This document shows, piece by piece, positions 38,383-48,263 of a stretch of 64,000 nt of DNA; within the stretch, counting starts at the first letter, position 1; every line of letters begins with the position of its first letter. The notes beneath the pieces were generated by a model. The model had not been told where the DNA came from and ran no database searches. It worked only from the letters and a program-made list of their open reading frames with translations. The position numbers and the translations under genes were made by a program. Source of the stretch: an uncultured Hyphomicrobiales bacterium (GTDB lineage: Bacteria; Pseudomonadota; Alphaproteobacteria; Rhizobiales; Beijerinckiaceae); the NCBI GenBank assembly GCA_903900975.1, contig CAIUPE010000094.1, forward strand, positions 1 to 64,000, read 5' to 3'.

Positions 38383-41300
38383 CTAACCGTGTTCGACCAT
38401 CACCACGCCCGGAATGGTACGAATAGCGCCTGCGATCTGTGGGGTGGCCCGAAAGCCACCCTGCAATTTCATCTCGACTTCGCGCAAGCCACCATCGATC
38501 GGCAAAACGATCAAAACCTCACCATCGCCGCGCTCTTTCAGCATGCCCGATAAAGCCGGCATCGGCGAAGCATCGGTGATCGTAATGCGCAAGGAACTTG
38601 GTAGGCGAGAGGCTGCGCGCTCCAAAGACTCGGCTGATTGGATGCGGATGCGGACATCCTCACCCTCAACCTGCGCCTGAACAATCAACACGACCGCCTG
38701 CCCCGGCTCCAAAATATCGCGGAACTGGTTGAGGCCCTCTTGGAAGATGATGGATTCAAAATGCCCCGTCTGATCAGAAAGCGCAAAAATCCCCATTTTG
38801 CTGCCCGATTTCGTGCGCCGTTCGCTCCGGTCCAGCACCGTGGCCGCAAGCTTGCCAACGGTCGCACCACTGCGGGCCGCACGGGCGAATTCGGTATAGG
38901 TTTGCACCTTCAACCGCTTGAGGATGCCCGCATAATCATCAAGCGGGTGGCCGGATAGAAAAAAACCTATGGCGTCATATTCACGTTGCAAGCGGTCGGA
39001 TGCCTGCCAAGGCGTATAGGGTGGAACGCGCAAAGCTTCCGGTTCGCCAAGACCGCCGAAAATATCGCCCTGCCCTGCAATCGCTTCTTCCTGCGAGCGG
39101 TTGGCCAACGCCATAATGCCGTCGACCTCCGCAAAGCATTTCGCGCGGTCTTTATCGATAGCATCCAGCGCACCGGCGGCGATCAGGCTTTCGAGCGTCT
39201 TTTTATTGAACACGCGCGGGTTAATCCGCCGCGCCAGATCGCCGAGATCTTTGAACGGCTTATCGCCTCGCGCCGTGACAAGGCTTTCAACCGCCTGCGC
39301 GCCGACGCCCTTAATCGCTGCCAGCGCATAGCGGATCGACAATTGCCCGTCGCTGTCTTGATGAACCTCAAAGGTAACGCCGGATTGATTGACGCTCGGC
39401 GGATCCACGCGGAAGCCAAGGCGCTGCGCTTCGCGGCGGAACTCCGACAGCTTGTCTGTGTTCGACATATCGAGCGTCATCGAGGCGGCTAAAAACTCGA
39501 CAGGGTAATTAGCCTTCAAATACGCCGTTTGATAGGCCACCAGCGCATAGGCAGCGGCATGGCTCTTGTTGAAGCCGTAATCGGCGAATTTCGCGAGCAG
39601 GTCGAAGATCGTATCCGCCGTCTTGGTATCAAGGCCGCGTTCAACAGCGCCGGTAACAAACCGCTCGCGCTGCTGGTCCATCTCCGATTTGATCTTCTTA
39701 CCCATGGCGCGGCGCAACAGATCGGCTTCACCGAGCGAATAGCCCGACAGGATCTGGGCGATCTGCATCACCTGTTCCTGATAAATGATGACGCCGTGGG
39801 TCTCTTTGAGCGAAACTTCAAGTTTCGGATGAAGATATTCCGGCACCTCATGCCCGTTTTTGCGGGCATTATAGACTGGAATATTGGCCATCGGGCCCGG
39901 ACGATAGAGCGCCACCAGCGCGATGATATCCTCGAAGCGGTCGGCCCGCATTTCTGCGAGCGCCTTGCGCATGCCCGCACTTTCGAGCTGGAACACGCCC
40001 ACCGTTTCGCCCCGCCCGAGCATGTCAAAGGTGCGGGTATCATCAATCGGGATCGACTCAAGATCGACAGTAATGCCGCGCGCCCGGATCAGCTCAACGG
40101 CCTTTTGCAGCACGGTAAGCGTTTTAAGGCCCAAAAAGTCGAATTTGACGAGGCCCGCCGGCTCAACCCATTTCATGTTGAATTGGGTCACCAGCATATC
40201 GGATTTAGGATCGCGGTAGAGCGGCACCAACTGTTCTAAGGGCCGATCCCCGATCACGACACCTGCCGCATGCGTTGAGGCGTGACGGTGCAGGCCTTCC
40301 AGCACCAGCGCGATATCCAATAGCCGCCGGACGGTGGGATCCTCATCAGCAGCCTGCCTCAAGCGAACCTCGGTCGAAATCGCCTGCTCAAGCGTCACCG
40401 GATTGGCAGGATTTTGCGGCACCAACTTGGTGAGTTTATCGACTTGGCCGTAAGGCAATTCCAACACGCGACCCACATCGCGCAACACGCCGCGGGCTTG
40501 CAGCGTTCCGAAGGTGATGATCTGCGCCACGCGGTCCGCGCCATATTTGCGTTGGACATAGCGAATGACCTCATCGCGCCGGTCTTGGCAGAAATCGATA
40601 TCGAAATCCGGCATCGACACACGATCCGGATTAAGAAAGCGCTCGAACAACAGGCCAAAGCGTAAAGGGTCAAGATCTGTAATCGTGGTTGCATAAGCAA
40701 CAAGCGATCCCGCACCCGAGCCACGCCCCGGCCCTACCGGAATGCCTTGCGCCTTGGCCCAGCGGATAAAATCGGCAACGATCAGAAAATAGCCCGGATA
40801 TTTCATCCGCTCGATCACGGATAATTCAAAATCGAGCCGCTTTTCATAATCATCAACGGTCAGACCTTCAGCTGGCCCATGCGCCTTTAACCGGACTTGT
40901 AAACCATTGACGGCTAGCTCGCGAAGGGCGGCCGCCTCATCGGTTGGCATATCCTGCTCGCCTACCGTGAAATTCGGCAAGATTGGCTTGCGGGTTTTAG
41001 GACGGAACGAGCACCGCAGGGCTATTTCGATGGTGTTGGTCAGCGCCTCGGGCAAATCGGCAAAGAGCTTTCGCATGGCAGAGCGCGATTTGAAATCATG
41101 TTCAGGTGTCACACGGCGGCGCTCGGGGTCTGAAACCAACCGCCCTTCGGCGATGGCAAGCAGCGCATCATGGGCAGCATAGGAATCCGGCTTGGCAAAA
41201 TAAGCTTCATTGGTCGCAACCAAAGCGATGTCCTGCGCATAGGCCAGACCAATCAAACCCGTCTCGGTCCCGGTCTCATCGGCGGAACCATGACGTTGAA

Positions 41301-41844
41301 TTTCAACGTAAAGCCGATCACCAAAAACGGATTTCAGCCGTTGCAGCCTTGCCTCGGCCAATTCGCTTTGCCCGGCCACCAAGGCGCGATCGAGCGGCCC
41401 TTTCGGACCTCCCGTCAAAACGATCAAACCATCCGCTGATGCACACAAAGTTTCAAATGACACATGCGGCGACCCTCCCATTTGCGGCGATAAATAAGCC
41501 AGCGACGAGAGCTTCATCAAATTGTCGTAACCTGCCTCGTTGGCCGCCAACAGTACAACCGACGGATAGACAAGATTGAGCGAAGACCCACGCCCGCCTG
41601 TTTGGTCCTGCATATCAAGCGCCAACTCGACACCAGTGATAGGTTGGATACCAGCACCCGCCAACTTTTCAGAAAATTCGAGCGCACCAAACAGATTATT
41701 AGTATCCGTCAAGGCAAGGGCCGGCATCCGGTCCTTGGTCGCAAGCTTTTTCAGCTCGTCAATCTTGAGTGCACCTTCGAGCAGCGAAAAGGATGAATGG
41801 ACATGGAGATGTACAAACCCAACCTCCTCCAAAATCCGACTCAT
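38383..41844 (-). CDS. dnaE: DNA polymerase III subunit alpha
   Basis: DnaE is the replicative polymerase. The 1153-residue protein has a PHP domain (HLHVHSSFSLLEGAL at about 12-26), the catalytic Asp residues in PDFDIDFCQDRRDEVIRYV (about 400), the fingers with YRPGPMANIPVYNARKNG, a tandem HhH region, and an OB domain near 1000 (IFALSDQTGHFESIIF). It is the essential DnaE1 type: it has full length, and no imuA/imuB mutagenesis genes are near. A 30-codon small ORF with an SOS promoter lies 88 bases upstream on the same strand, so part of dnaE transcription may be damage-inducible. Confidence 0.97.
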   Translation of the reverse strand: MSRILEEVGFVHLHVHSSFSLLEGALKIDELKKLATKDRMPALALTDTNNLFGALEFSEKLAGAGIQPITGVELALDMQDQTGGRGSSLNLVYPSVVLLAANEAGYDNLMKLSSLAYLSPQMGGSPHVSFETLCASADGLIVLTGGPKGPLDRALVAGQSELAEARLQRLKSVFGDRLYVEIQRHGSADETGTETGLIGLAYAQDIALVATNEAYFAKPDSYAAHDALLAIAEGRLVSDPERRRVTPEHDFKSRSAMRKLFADLPEALTNTIEIALRCSFRPKTRKPILPNFTVGEQDMPTDEAAALRELAVNGLQVRLKAHGPAEGLTVDDYEKRLDFELSVIERMKYPGYFLIVADFIRWAKAQGIPVGPGRGSGAGSLVAYATTITDLDPLRFGLLFERFLNPDRVSMPDFDIDFCQDRRDEVIRYVQRKYGADRVAQIITFGTLQARGVLRDVGRVLELPYGQVDKLTKLVPQNPANPVTLEQAISTEVRLRQAADEDPTVRRLLDIALVLEGLHRHASTHAAGVVIGDRPLEQLVPLYRDPKSDMLVTQFNMKWVEPAGLVKFDFLGLKTLTVLQKAVELIRARGITVDLESIPIDDTRTFDMLGRGETVGVFQLESAGMRKALAEMRADRFEDIIALVALYRPGPMANIPVYNARKNGHEVPEYLHPKLEVSLKETHGVIIYQEQVMQIAQILSGYSLGEADLLRRAMGKKIKSEMDQQRERFVTGAVERGLDTKTADTIFDLLAKFADYGFNKSHAAAYALVAYQTAYLKANYPVEFLAASMTLDMSNTDKLSEFRREAQRLGFRVDPPSVNQSGVTFEVHQDSDGQLSIRYALAAIKGVGAQAVESLVTARGDKPFKDLGDLARRINPRVFNKKTLESLIAAGALDAIDKDRAKCFAEVDGIMALANRSQEEAIAGQGDIFGGLGEPEALRVPPYTPWQASDRLQREYDAIGFFLSGHPLDDYAGILKRLKVQTYTEFARAARSGATVGKLAATVLDRSERRTKSGSKMGIFALSDQTGHFESIIFQEGLNQFRDILEPGQAVVLIVQAQVEGEDVRIRIQSAESLERAASRLPSSLRITITDASPMPALSGMLKERGDGEVLIVLPIDGGLREVEMKLQGGFRATPQIAGAIRTIPGVVMVEHG

Positions 41845-41932
41845 CTTCGCCCCCAGTGCTGCATGCTCCTGTCTTGCCCTGTTCGAGGCCTATCAGGCAA
41901 GCGGCAAGCGAACCGGCCAGCGTGGATAAATG

Positions 41933-42025
41933 TCAAATAAACACGCTCGACCAAGCATATATCGTACCCAGAAAAGCGGTGAGCGCTGCGAGTTCGGTAA
42001 TGTCTTCTACAAGTGCGCGAAGCAT
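41933..42025 (-). CDS. SOS-controlled 30-residue membrane small protein (SidA-like)
   Basis: ATG at 42025, stop at 41933. A strong GGAGG lies 5 bases upstream of the ATG. The peptide starts MLRALVEDITEL and continues with one hydrophobic segment (about residues 12-30, containing AALTAFLGTIYAW), so it should sit in the inner membrane with a short cytoplasmic end. Its promoter has a perfect GTTC-N7-GTTC box between -35 and -10. In Caulobacter crescentus the 29-residue inner-membrane protein SidA is SOS-induced and blocks cell division through late divisome proteins; as I recall it is also encoded next to dnaE. Size, topology, regulation and neighbour agree, but I cannot align the sequences here, so the role is an inference. 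It is easily missed by gene finders. Confidence 0.72.
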   Translation of the reverse strand: MLRALVEDITELAALTAFLGTIYAWSSVFI

Positions 42026-42053
42026 GAAAACCTCCATCCGATTGCGATGAAGC

Positions 42054-42083
42054 ATCATATGTTCACGTTTTGTTCTAATGCAA
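42054..42083 (-). promoter_or_regulatory. SOS promoter of the small ORF (and dnaE)
   Basis: On the minus strand: -35 TTGCAT (42078-42083), 18-bp spacer, -10 TATGAT (42054-42059). The LexA box GTTC-ACGTTTT-GTTC (42061-42075) fills the spacer, so LexA would block RNA polymerase. The small ORF begins 29 bases downstream of the -10 box. This is the same box type as in front of lexA at 11.75 kb. Confidence 0.85.
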
Positions 42084-42133
42084 GATAATTCTTCCTGGCC
42101 CGACCGACGCTCTTTGAAAGGGTTAATAAAACC

Positions 42134-42841
42134 TTAATTAAGCTCGACGACTACCCCGTCACGAATGGTCACTCGGCGATCCATCCGCGAGGCCAATTCG
42201 AGATTATGCGTGGCAATCAGTGCCGCCAATCCTGTTACCTTGACCAGAGATAGCAGGGTTTCAAATACATAAGACGAGGTCGCTGGATCCAGATTACCGG
42301 TCGGCTCATCAGCCAATAAAACACGAGGGCGATTGGCAACGGCCCGCGCAATGGCGACTCGTTGTTGCTCCCCGCCCGACAGCTCAGCAGGCCGATGGGT
42401 GAGCCGTTCACCAAGCCCCAGATAACGCAATAACTCTGTCGACCTTTGTCGCGCTTCGCCGCTTTCTAATCCACCAATCATCTGCGGCAACATAACGTTT
42501 TCAAGCGCCGTAAATTCCGGAAGCAAATGGTGGGCCTGATAGATAAAGCCCAGTTCATGGCGTCGAATCGCCGTTCGCGCACCGTCGGGCAAGCCAACCG
42601 TGGGTTTGCCGCCGATGAAAACTTCGCCTGCATCAGGCCTTTCCAATAATCCAGCCATCTGAAGCAAGGTCGACTTGCCCGTGCCGGATGGCGCAATCAG
42701 CGCAACAGACTGACCCGGCCAAACCGCAAGGTCCGCACCCTTAATGATATTCAACGTTTGTTCGGCATCGACAAACCGCCGCTCGACCTTCCACAGGAAG
42801 AGCATCGGATCTGGCCGTTCGGACGATTGGGTATCGGTCAT
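42134..42841 (-). CDS. lolD: Lipoprotein-releasing ABC transporter ATPase
   Basis: LolD powers release of outer-membrane lipoproteins from the inner membrane to the LolA carrier. From the ATG at 42841 the product is 235 residues. ABC motifs are intact: Walker [10 protein letters not shown] (about 48-56), signature [14 protein letters not shown], Walker [14 protein letters not shown] and the switch His (ATHNLEL). The start overlaps the lolC stop (ATGA). The MacB/FtsE-type relatives share the motifs, but the lolC neighbour settles it. Confidence 0.95.
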   Translation of the reverse strand: MTDTQSSERPDPMLFLWKVERRFVDAEQTLNIIKGADLAVWPGQSVALIAPSGTGKSTLLQMAGLLERPDAGEVFIGGKPTVGLPDGARTAIRRHELGFIYQAHHLLPEFTALENVMLPQMIGGLESGEARQRSTELLRYLGLGERLTHRPAELSGGEQQRVAIARAVANRPRVLLADEPTGNLDPATSSYVFETLLSLVKVTGLAALIATHNLELASRMDRRVTIRDGVVVELN

Positions 42842-44133
42842 TCGTACCGCAAAGCCTCCACAGGATCGAGCTTTGCTGCCCGCCAAGCTGGGTAAAGCGT
42901 TGCCAACAGCGACAATAACAAGGCCATGCCAACGACAACACCCACTTCGCGGGGATCCACATCCGCAGGTAGATGGCTCAGAAAGTAAAATTCAGCCGGA
43001 AACAAATTGGTCTGAGTAAGTTTGGAGGCCAAAGCGCGCAGATTTTCGACATTCATCGCAACAACTGTACCGAGCGCAAATCCGGCAAACGTACCGACGA
43101 ACCCGATAGCGGCTCCTGTAATCAGAAAAATCCGCATGATGGCGCCACGCGTCGCACCCATTGTCCGAAGGATGGCAATATCCGCGCTCTTGTCTTTCAC
43201 CAGCATGATCAGGCCGGACACGATGTTCAGCGCTGCCACCAGCACGATCAAAGTGAGGATCAAAAACATCACGTTACGCTCGACTTCCAAAACGCCGAAA
43301 AACGTTTTGTTGCGTTGGCGCCAATCGGTCAAAAAGACGGGTCTTTCAATTTGCGTATTGATTGCGGCCTTGGCTTCATCCACCCGATCGGGATTGGCTA
43401 AAAACAATTCGATAGCGCTAACATCGCCATCCCGATTGAAATAGGCTTGCGCCTCGGTTAGCGGCATATAGACAAAGGCGGAATCAAATTCTGACATGCC
43501 AATCTCATAAACCGCTGCCACCGGATAGGTTTTGATCCGTGGTGCTGTTCCAAAGGCCGTTTGTGGCCCTTTGGGTGCCGTCAGTGTGATGTTGTCGCCC
43601 GGCCTAAGAAAAAGTTGCTCGGCCAGACGTTTACCGATCACGACGCCGGCATCGCCGTCAAAGCCCTCGAGAGTTCCTTGCTTGATATTGGTAGCAATAG
43701 CTGGAATGCGCTTGATATCACTCTCGCGCACACCACGCACGAGCACACCGCCCGCCCCTGCGGAAGTGGAAGCCAAGGCCTGCCCTTCAACCAGAGGCAA
43801 CGCCAACACGACAGATGGAATCCGCTCCAACGCTTTCGAGAGCGGACCATAATCGGTCAGCGGCTTATCGATCGCCCCAACGAATACATGGCCGTTAATG
43901 CCGACAATCTTGTCGAGTAATTCTTTCCGAAACCCGTTCATCACGGACAAGACAATGATCAGCGTTGCCACGCCCAACATGATGCCGATAAACGAGAAAC
44001 CGGCGATAACCGAGATAAAGCCCTCCTTGCGGCGCGCCCGCAGATAGCGCAACGCAATCAACCACTCGAAGGCGGAGAACACCCCCGAGCCAGCCAATCG
44101 ACGCTTTCCCTGATCTGAAGCCGAATCGGTCAT
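42838..44133 (-). CDS. lolC: Lipoprotein-releasing system permease
   Basis: The membrane partner of LolD. The 431-residue protein has the LolC/LolE layout: one N-terminal helix preceded by [34 protein letters not shown], a large periplasmic domain (about 70-290), then three C-terminal helices of the FtsX type. Only one permease gene is present; in many alphaproteobacteria one such protein (LolF-like) works as a dimer in place of LolC plus LolE. It follows proS after 4 bases, so proS-lolC-lolD form one operon. Confidence 0.94.
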   Translation of the reverse strand: MTDSASDQGKRRLAGSGVFSAFEWLIALRYLRARRKEGFISVIAGFSFIGIMLGVATLIIVLSVMNGFRKELLDKIVGINGHVFVGAIDKPLTDYGPLSKALERIPSVVLALPLVEGQALASTSAGAGGVLVRGVRESDIKRIPAIATNIKQGTLEGFDGDAGVVIGKRLAEQLFLRPGDNITLTAPKGPQTAFGTAPRIKTYPVAAVYEIGMSEFDSAFVYMPLTEAQAYFNRDGDVSAIELFLANPDRVDEAKAAINTQIERPVFLTDWRQRNKTFFGVLEVERNVMFLILTLIVLVAALNIVSGLIMLVKDKSADIAILRTMGATRGAIMRIFLITGAAIGFVGTFAGFALGTVVAMNVENLRALASKLTQTNLFPAEFYFLSHLPADVDPREVGVVVGMALLLSLLATLYPAWRAAKLDPVEALRYE

Positions 44134-44137
44134 GAAA

Positions 44138-45460
44138 TCAGGCCGAGAGCCGGGCGATAGTCTCTTCTACCGACAGCAACTCGCGTTCGCCCGTTTTCCG
44201 GCGCTTGAGTTCCACTTTGCCTTCCGCCAGTCCCTTCGGGCCGACGAGAACCTGCCAAGGCGAACCGATTAGGTCGGCGGTGGCAAATTTCGCACCCGTC
44301 CGCTCATCGCGATCATCATAGATCACGTCTTTACCGCGTGCGGTCAGCGCTTTGTAAAGCGTCGCGCAAGCTTCATCGGTGCCCGCATCGCCGATTTTCA
44401 AATTAAGCAGCGAGACGTCAAACGGAGCAACCGCATCCGGCCAGATAATGCCAGCCTCGTCATGCGAGGCTTCGATCAAGGCCGCCACCAGCCGTGATGG
44501 GCCAATACCATAAGAGCCCATGTGAACCGGCGTCTCACGGCCATCCGGCCCCGTAACGGTAGCCTTCATCGGTTCTGAATATTTGGTACCAAAATAGAAG
44601 ATATGACCCACTTCAATGCCGCGCGCCGATATCTGGCGATCGGCAGGAACGGAGTTGTAAGCCGCCTCGTCATGCATTTCTGACGTTGCCGCATAGGGCT
44701 TCGTCCAAGCTTGGAAAATGGTGTCGAGAGCTTCGCGGCTATCGAAATCGGTATCAACCGCTGGGATCGGCTGATCGAGCACCGCTTTATCGGCAAATAC
44801 TTCGCTTTCGCCGGTTGAGGCCAGAATGATGAATTCATGGCTGAGATCGCCACCAATCGGGCCGGTATCGGCGCGCATCGGAATGGCGGTCAGACCAAGC
44901 CGCGCAAAGGTGCGCAGATAGGCCACGAACATGCGGTTATAGGAGTGGCGCGCGCCTTCCTGATCGAGATCGAAGGAATAGGCGTCCTTCATCAAAAATT
45001 CGCGGCTACGCATCACGCCAAAACGCGGGCGCACCTCGTCGCGGAATTTCCACTGGATGTGATAAAGATTAAGCGGCAAATCCTTGTAGGACCGAACGGA
45101 GCCGCGGAAAATTTCCGTGATCATTTCCTCGTTCGTCGGCCCAAACAGCATTTCGCGCTGATGCCTGTCCTTAATCCGAAGCATTTCCTTGCCATAGGCA
45201 TCGTAACGGCCCGATTCCCGCCAGAGATCGGCCGATTGAATCACCGGCATCAAAAGTTCAACTGCACCAGAGCGGTTCTGCTCTTCGCGGATGATCGCAT
45301 TGATCTTGTTCAAAACCTTCAAGCCAAGCGGCAACCAAGCATAAATACCCGCGGATTCCTGCCGAATAAGGCCGGCCCGCAACATCAGGCGGTGAGACAC
45401 AATTTCCGCCTCTTTCGGCGTTTCGCGGAGGATAGGCAGGAAATATCGCGACAGGCGCAT
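44138..45460 (-). CDS. proS: Prolyl-tRNA synthetase, short form
   Basis: ProS charges tRNA(Pro). The ATG at 45460 ([13 protein letters not shown]) has AAGAAGAGA upstream; a TTG 7 codons earlier is unlikely. The 440-residue product is the short alphaproteobacterial form without the roughly 180-residue INS editing domain between motifs 2 and 3 seen in E. coli (572 residues). Class II motifs are visible: [27 protein letters not shown] (the TxE proline loop), [17 protein letters not shown], and [13 protein letters not shown] (motif 3). Misacylated Ala-tRNA(Pro) would have to be cleared by a separate editing protein. Confidence 0.97.
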   Translation of the reverse strand: MRLSRYFLPILRETPKEAEIVSHRLMLRAGLIRQESAGIYAWLPLGLKVLNKINAIIREEQNRSGAVELLMPVIQSADLWRESGRYDAYGKEMLRIKDRHQREMLFGPTNEEMITEIFRGSVRSYKDLPLNLYHIQWKFRDEVRPRFGVMRSREFLMKDAYSFDLDQEGARHSYNRMFVAYLRTFARLGLTAIPMRADTGPIGGDLSHEFIILASTGESEVFADKAVLDQPIPAVDTDFDSREALDTIFQAWTKPYAATSEMHDEAAYNSVPADRQISARGIEVGHIFYFGTKYSEPMKATVTGPDGRETPVHMGSYGIGPSRLVAALIEASHDEAGIIWPDAVAPFDVSLLNLKIGDAGTDEACATLYKALTARGKDVIYDDRDERTGAKFATADLIGSPWQVLVGPKGLAEGKVELKRRKTGERELLSVEETIARLSA

Positions 45461-45578
45461 GATGGATCTCTTCTTGGGCAAAACGGAATCAAAATCGAGC
45501 CTCGTTTGAACCGCATCGAAGCGAAAAACACAAGCGACGCTATGGCGTGTCTAAGACCCGAAAATAACAGAAAGCCTG

Positions 45579-45836
45579 TATAATGGGCGATCGTACTTTT
45601 TTATGGCATTTTAATGTCTCAAAGGATGACAGCCCCAAAAAAGTAGGGTAGCAATATGTCGCCTAGGATAAAATAGAGGTCGCGCCCATGCGGATGACGG
45701 CACATGGTCCAGGTCTGGGGAGGAATCTCCACCAGTAACGGAAGAGACGTTAAGTCCGGTCGCTTTTATCATGCGACTCCGTTTGGTGGTGTCAGGAATG
45801 AAATTAGAAGGCAGGGTTATCCCTGCCTTTTTTATT
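45579..45836 (+). ncRNA. Candidate structured small RNA with promoter and terminator
   Basis: The 399-bp space between proS and the DUF1467 gene holds no convincing ORF, yet on the plus strand it carries a perfect TATAAT (45579-45584). Downstream of it are a long stem with exact 9-bp arms TACTTTTTT/AAAAAAGTA (45594-45602 with 45637-45645), then CCATG/CATGG, then CTGG-GGAG/CTCC-CCAG around 45714-45734, then GTCGC/GCGAC (about 45759-45777), and finally a strong terminator. There is no plus-strand gene after the terminator. A transcript of about 245 bases would fit. I see no match to 6S, SRP, tmRNA or RNase P RNA. The -35 box is weak, so the promoter is tentative. Confidence 0.45.
45810..45833 (+). 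terminator. Rho-independent terminator of the candidate small RNA
   Basis: GGCAGGG (45810-45816), loop TTAT, CCCTGCC (45821-45827), then six T residues (45828-45833). The T run is on the plus strand, whereas both flanking genes are on the minus strand, so it must end a plus-strand transcript. Confidence 0.88.
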
Positions 45837-45859
45837 ATCAAATCAATGACTTAAGACGA

Positions 45860-46087
45860 CTATTCAACGTATTGAATAAAGAACGAGAGTGCGGCTGCAA
45901 CGGGCATTGCTACCAGGCTTGTGATAAGCACTTTACGCCATAGGCGGGGAATGGCCGGAGCGCCTGCTTCGGTTCCCGGTGTTACATTGCCCATCTCGGT
46001 CTGGCTTTTGACGCCAAGCGGAAGAATCGTGAACAAAGTGAGCCACCAGGAGATGCCGTAAATGGCGAGAATCGTTGCAATCGACAT
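45860..46087 (-). CDS. DUF1467 family membrane protein
   Basis: A 75-residue protein with two membrane segments (about 5-26 and 52-71, ISWWLTLFTILPLGVKSQ and VLITSLVAMPVAAALSFF). The motif WWLTLFxxLPxGV is the hallmark of the alphaproteobacterial DUF1467 family. The function is unknown; it is regularly found downstream of the methylmalonyl-CoA epimerase gene and upstream of proS, as here. The ATG at 46087 has GGAAAGC upstream, and mce ends 12 bases away. Confidence 0.9.
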   Translation of the reverse strand: MSIATILAIYGISWWLTLFTILPLGVKSQTEMGNVTPGTEAGAPAIPRLWRKVLITSLVAMPVAAALSFFIQYVE

Positions 46088-46099
46088 GGTGCCGCTTTC

Positions 46100-46504
46100 C
46101 TAGATTTGTTCGAGTTCGATCAGCGTGCCGTTGAAATCTTTGGGATGAAGAAACAGAACAGGCTTGCCATGGGCGCCAATCTTAGGCTCGCCATCGCCCA
46201 GCACCCGCGCGCCACCAGCTTTTAACCGATCGCGCGCGGCCAACAGATCATCGACCTCATAGCAAATATGGTGGATGCCGCCGTCGGGGTTGCGCTCCAA
46301 AAACTTGGCAATGGGGCTTGCCTCGCCTAACGGTTCCAACAGTTCGATCTTGGTATTGGGCAATTGGATGAACACGACCGTCACCCCATGCGCCGGTTGC
46401 GGCAGAGGCTCTGATACCTCGGCACCCAGCGTTTCGCGATAAAGTTTCATCGCGCTTGCCAGATTGCCCACCGCAATCGCTACATGGTTGAGACGTCCGA
46501 TCAT
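46100..46504 (-). CDS. mce: Methylmalonyl-CoA epimerase
   Basis: It interconverts (R)- and (S)-methylmalonyl-CoA in propionyl-CoA breakdown. The 134-residue protein is a VOC-superfamily fold with the expected metal ligands: His7 (LNHVAIAV), the His pair in GGIHHICYEV (about 76-85) and Glu in GTLIELEQ at the end. The sequence LNHVAIAVGNLASAMKLYRETLG is characteristic. The mutase genes are not in this window. It lies 10 bases after rnj. Confidence 0.95.
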   Translation of the reverse strand: MIGRLNHVAIAVGNLASAMKLYRETLGAEVSEPLPQPAHGVTVVFIQLPNTKIELLEPLGEASPIAKFLERNPDGGIHHICYEVDDLLAARDRLKAGGARVLGDGEPKIGAHGKPVLFLHPKDFNGTLIELEQI

Positions 46505-46514
46505 CCTTACCCCC

Positions 46515-48188
46515 TTAGATCAGCACTACTTGGACGTGGCAGACGGGCTTTTTACCCCAGCTGTGATTAACCGTGGACCGAACGGCCTTTTCAATCGCCG
46601 TCTCGACCAGATCCGCATCACGCCGTTTGCTCTTTGGCAAATTATCGAGCACGGCAAACACCGCCTCCTCGATCAGATCCTCAAACGAACGGCCCGCGCG
46701 ATCGACCTGCGGAATGCCTGATACGGCAAAGGCCGGATCGCCCAAAAGCTCGCCTTTGCTATCGAGTGCAATCGCCACCGATACAATACCCGCAAACGCC
46801 AATTTGCGACGCTCAGGAATAGCCGGATCGGCTGCGGGGGCTAAAACATCGCCATCCTTGTACAATTTGCCATGCGCAGCTTCGTCCACAATCGCAGGAT
46901 TACCCGGTGCAAGGCGCACAATATCGCCGTTCGACGCCATCACGACATCTGGAACACCGCAGGCAATTGCGTATTTGCGATGCTCATCCAGATGCAGCGG
47001 CTCGCCATGAGCGGGCACCAGCGTCTTTGGGCGCACCCATTCATACATCTGCTTCAATTCACCACGGCGCGGATGGCCGGAGACATGCACCAAAGCATGA
47101 CGATCCGTAATCACCTCGACGCCTTGTTGCACCAAACCGTTGATGATGCGGCCAACGGCCTTTTCATTGCCCGGAATCGTACGCGAAGAGAAAATTACCG
47201 TATCGCCAGCAGACAAGGTCACATCGGGATGCTGGTCTTCGGCAACGCGCGACAGCGCCGCACGCGGCTCGCCTTGGCTGCCTGTCAGCAAGCAAATGAC
47301 TTTATCGCGAGGTAAATAGCCATAAGTTTCAGGCGAGCGGAACTCGGCCACCCCTTCGAGATAGCCGCATTCGGTCGCAACCTGAATGGCGCGGTCCATC
47401 GCGCGGCCAATGGCCACCACTTCGCGGCCCAACTCTTTGGCAGCTAGGGCCACCGAGCGGATACGGGCGACGTTGGAAGCAAAGGTGGTAACCGCCACGC
47501 GGCCCTTCGCCTTGCTGATGACTTCCGCCAGTCCTTTGGCGACATCCGTCTCACTCAAGGATTCGCCTTCGCGCATCACATTGGTCGAGTCGCAGATCAG
47601 CGCCAGAACGCCCTCATCGCCAATTTCGGTCAGACGCTTTGAATCGGTCGACCAGCCAGCCACCGGTTGCTCGTCGATCTTCCAGTCGCCTGTGTGAACA
47701 ACCGTGCCCAAAGGGGTACGGATGGCTAAAGCAGTTGATTCCGGGATCGAATGGGCGACCGAGATGATCTCGACCTCGAACGGATCAAGCGCCAACCGGT
47801 CACCCGGCTTCATAATGTTGAGCTTGATGCGCTTGGCCCCCTGCTCGTTCTGGCGGCGAATATCGAACAGGCCTGCAGCGAACGGCGTGGCGTAAACCGG
47901 TGGCGCGCCGAGCCTTGGGTAAAGATCAAGCAAGGCGCCGATATGGTCTTCATGCGCATGGGTGATGATGATGGCTTTAAGCCGATTTTTCTGCCCCTCG
48001 ATAAATTTCAAATCGGGCATGATCAGATCAATGCCGGGCAGATCATCACCAGCAAAGCTGACGCCGCAATCCACCAAAATCCAATCGCGCTTGGCGGGCG
48101 GGCCATAGCCATAAAGCGCCGCATTCATACCAATTTCGCCGAGACCACCCAGCGCGCAAAACACAAAATCATCCTTGGGCCCAACCAT
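46515..48188 (-). CDS. rnj: Ribonuclease J
   Basis: RNase J is a 5'-3' exonuclease and endonuclease that matures and degrades RNA; it is common in alphaproteobacteria. The 557-residue protein has a split metallo-beta-lactamase domain with THAHEDHIG (about 75-83), a beta-CASP domain inserted in the middle (TTFASNVARIRSVALAAKELGREVV), the RNA-metabolising motif LVHVSGHPRRGELKQMYEWVRPKTLVPAHGE, and a C-terminal domain. The ATG at 48188 has AAGGAGGG upstream, a strong site that fits independent high translation within the operon. Confidence 0.96.
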   Translation of the reverse strand: MVGPKDDFVFCALGGLGEIGMNAALYGYGPPAKRDWILVDCGVSFAGDDLPGIDLIMPDLKFIEGQKNRLKAIIITHAHEDHIGALLDLYPRLGAPPVYATPFAAGLFDIRRQNEQGAKRIKLNIMKPGDRLALDPFEVEIISVAHSIPESTALAIRTPLGTVVHTGDWKIDEQPVAGWSTDSKRLTEIGDEGVLALICDSTNVMREGESLSETDVAKGLAEVISKAKGRVAVTTFASNVARIRSVALAAKELGREVVAIGRAMDRAIQVATECGYLEGVAEFRSPETYGYLPRDKVICLLTGSQGEPRAALSRVAEDQHPDVTLSAGDTVIFSSRTIPGNEKAVGRIINGLVQQGVEVITDRHALVHVSGHPRRGELKQMYEWVRPKTLVPAHGEPLHLDEHRKYAIACGVPDVVMASNGDIVRLAPGNPAIVDEAAHGKLYKDGDVLAPAADPAIPERRKLAFAGIVSVAIALDSKGELLGDPAFAVSGIPQVDRAGRSFEDLIEEAVFAVLDNLPKSKRRDADLVETAIEKAVRSTVNHSWGKKPVCHVQVVLI

Positions 48189-48263
48189 GGAGCCCTCCTT
48201 TCAGTCCATCATTTCAAGAAGTCAGCCCGAATGGTACTGACCTGTATTCGCCGTCATCATTTC

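Noticed and set aside
45704-45943. 79-residue plus-strand frame near the candidate small RNA
   Set aside because: It runs through a strong terminator and into the antisense of the DUF1467 gene, and has no family features.
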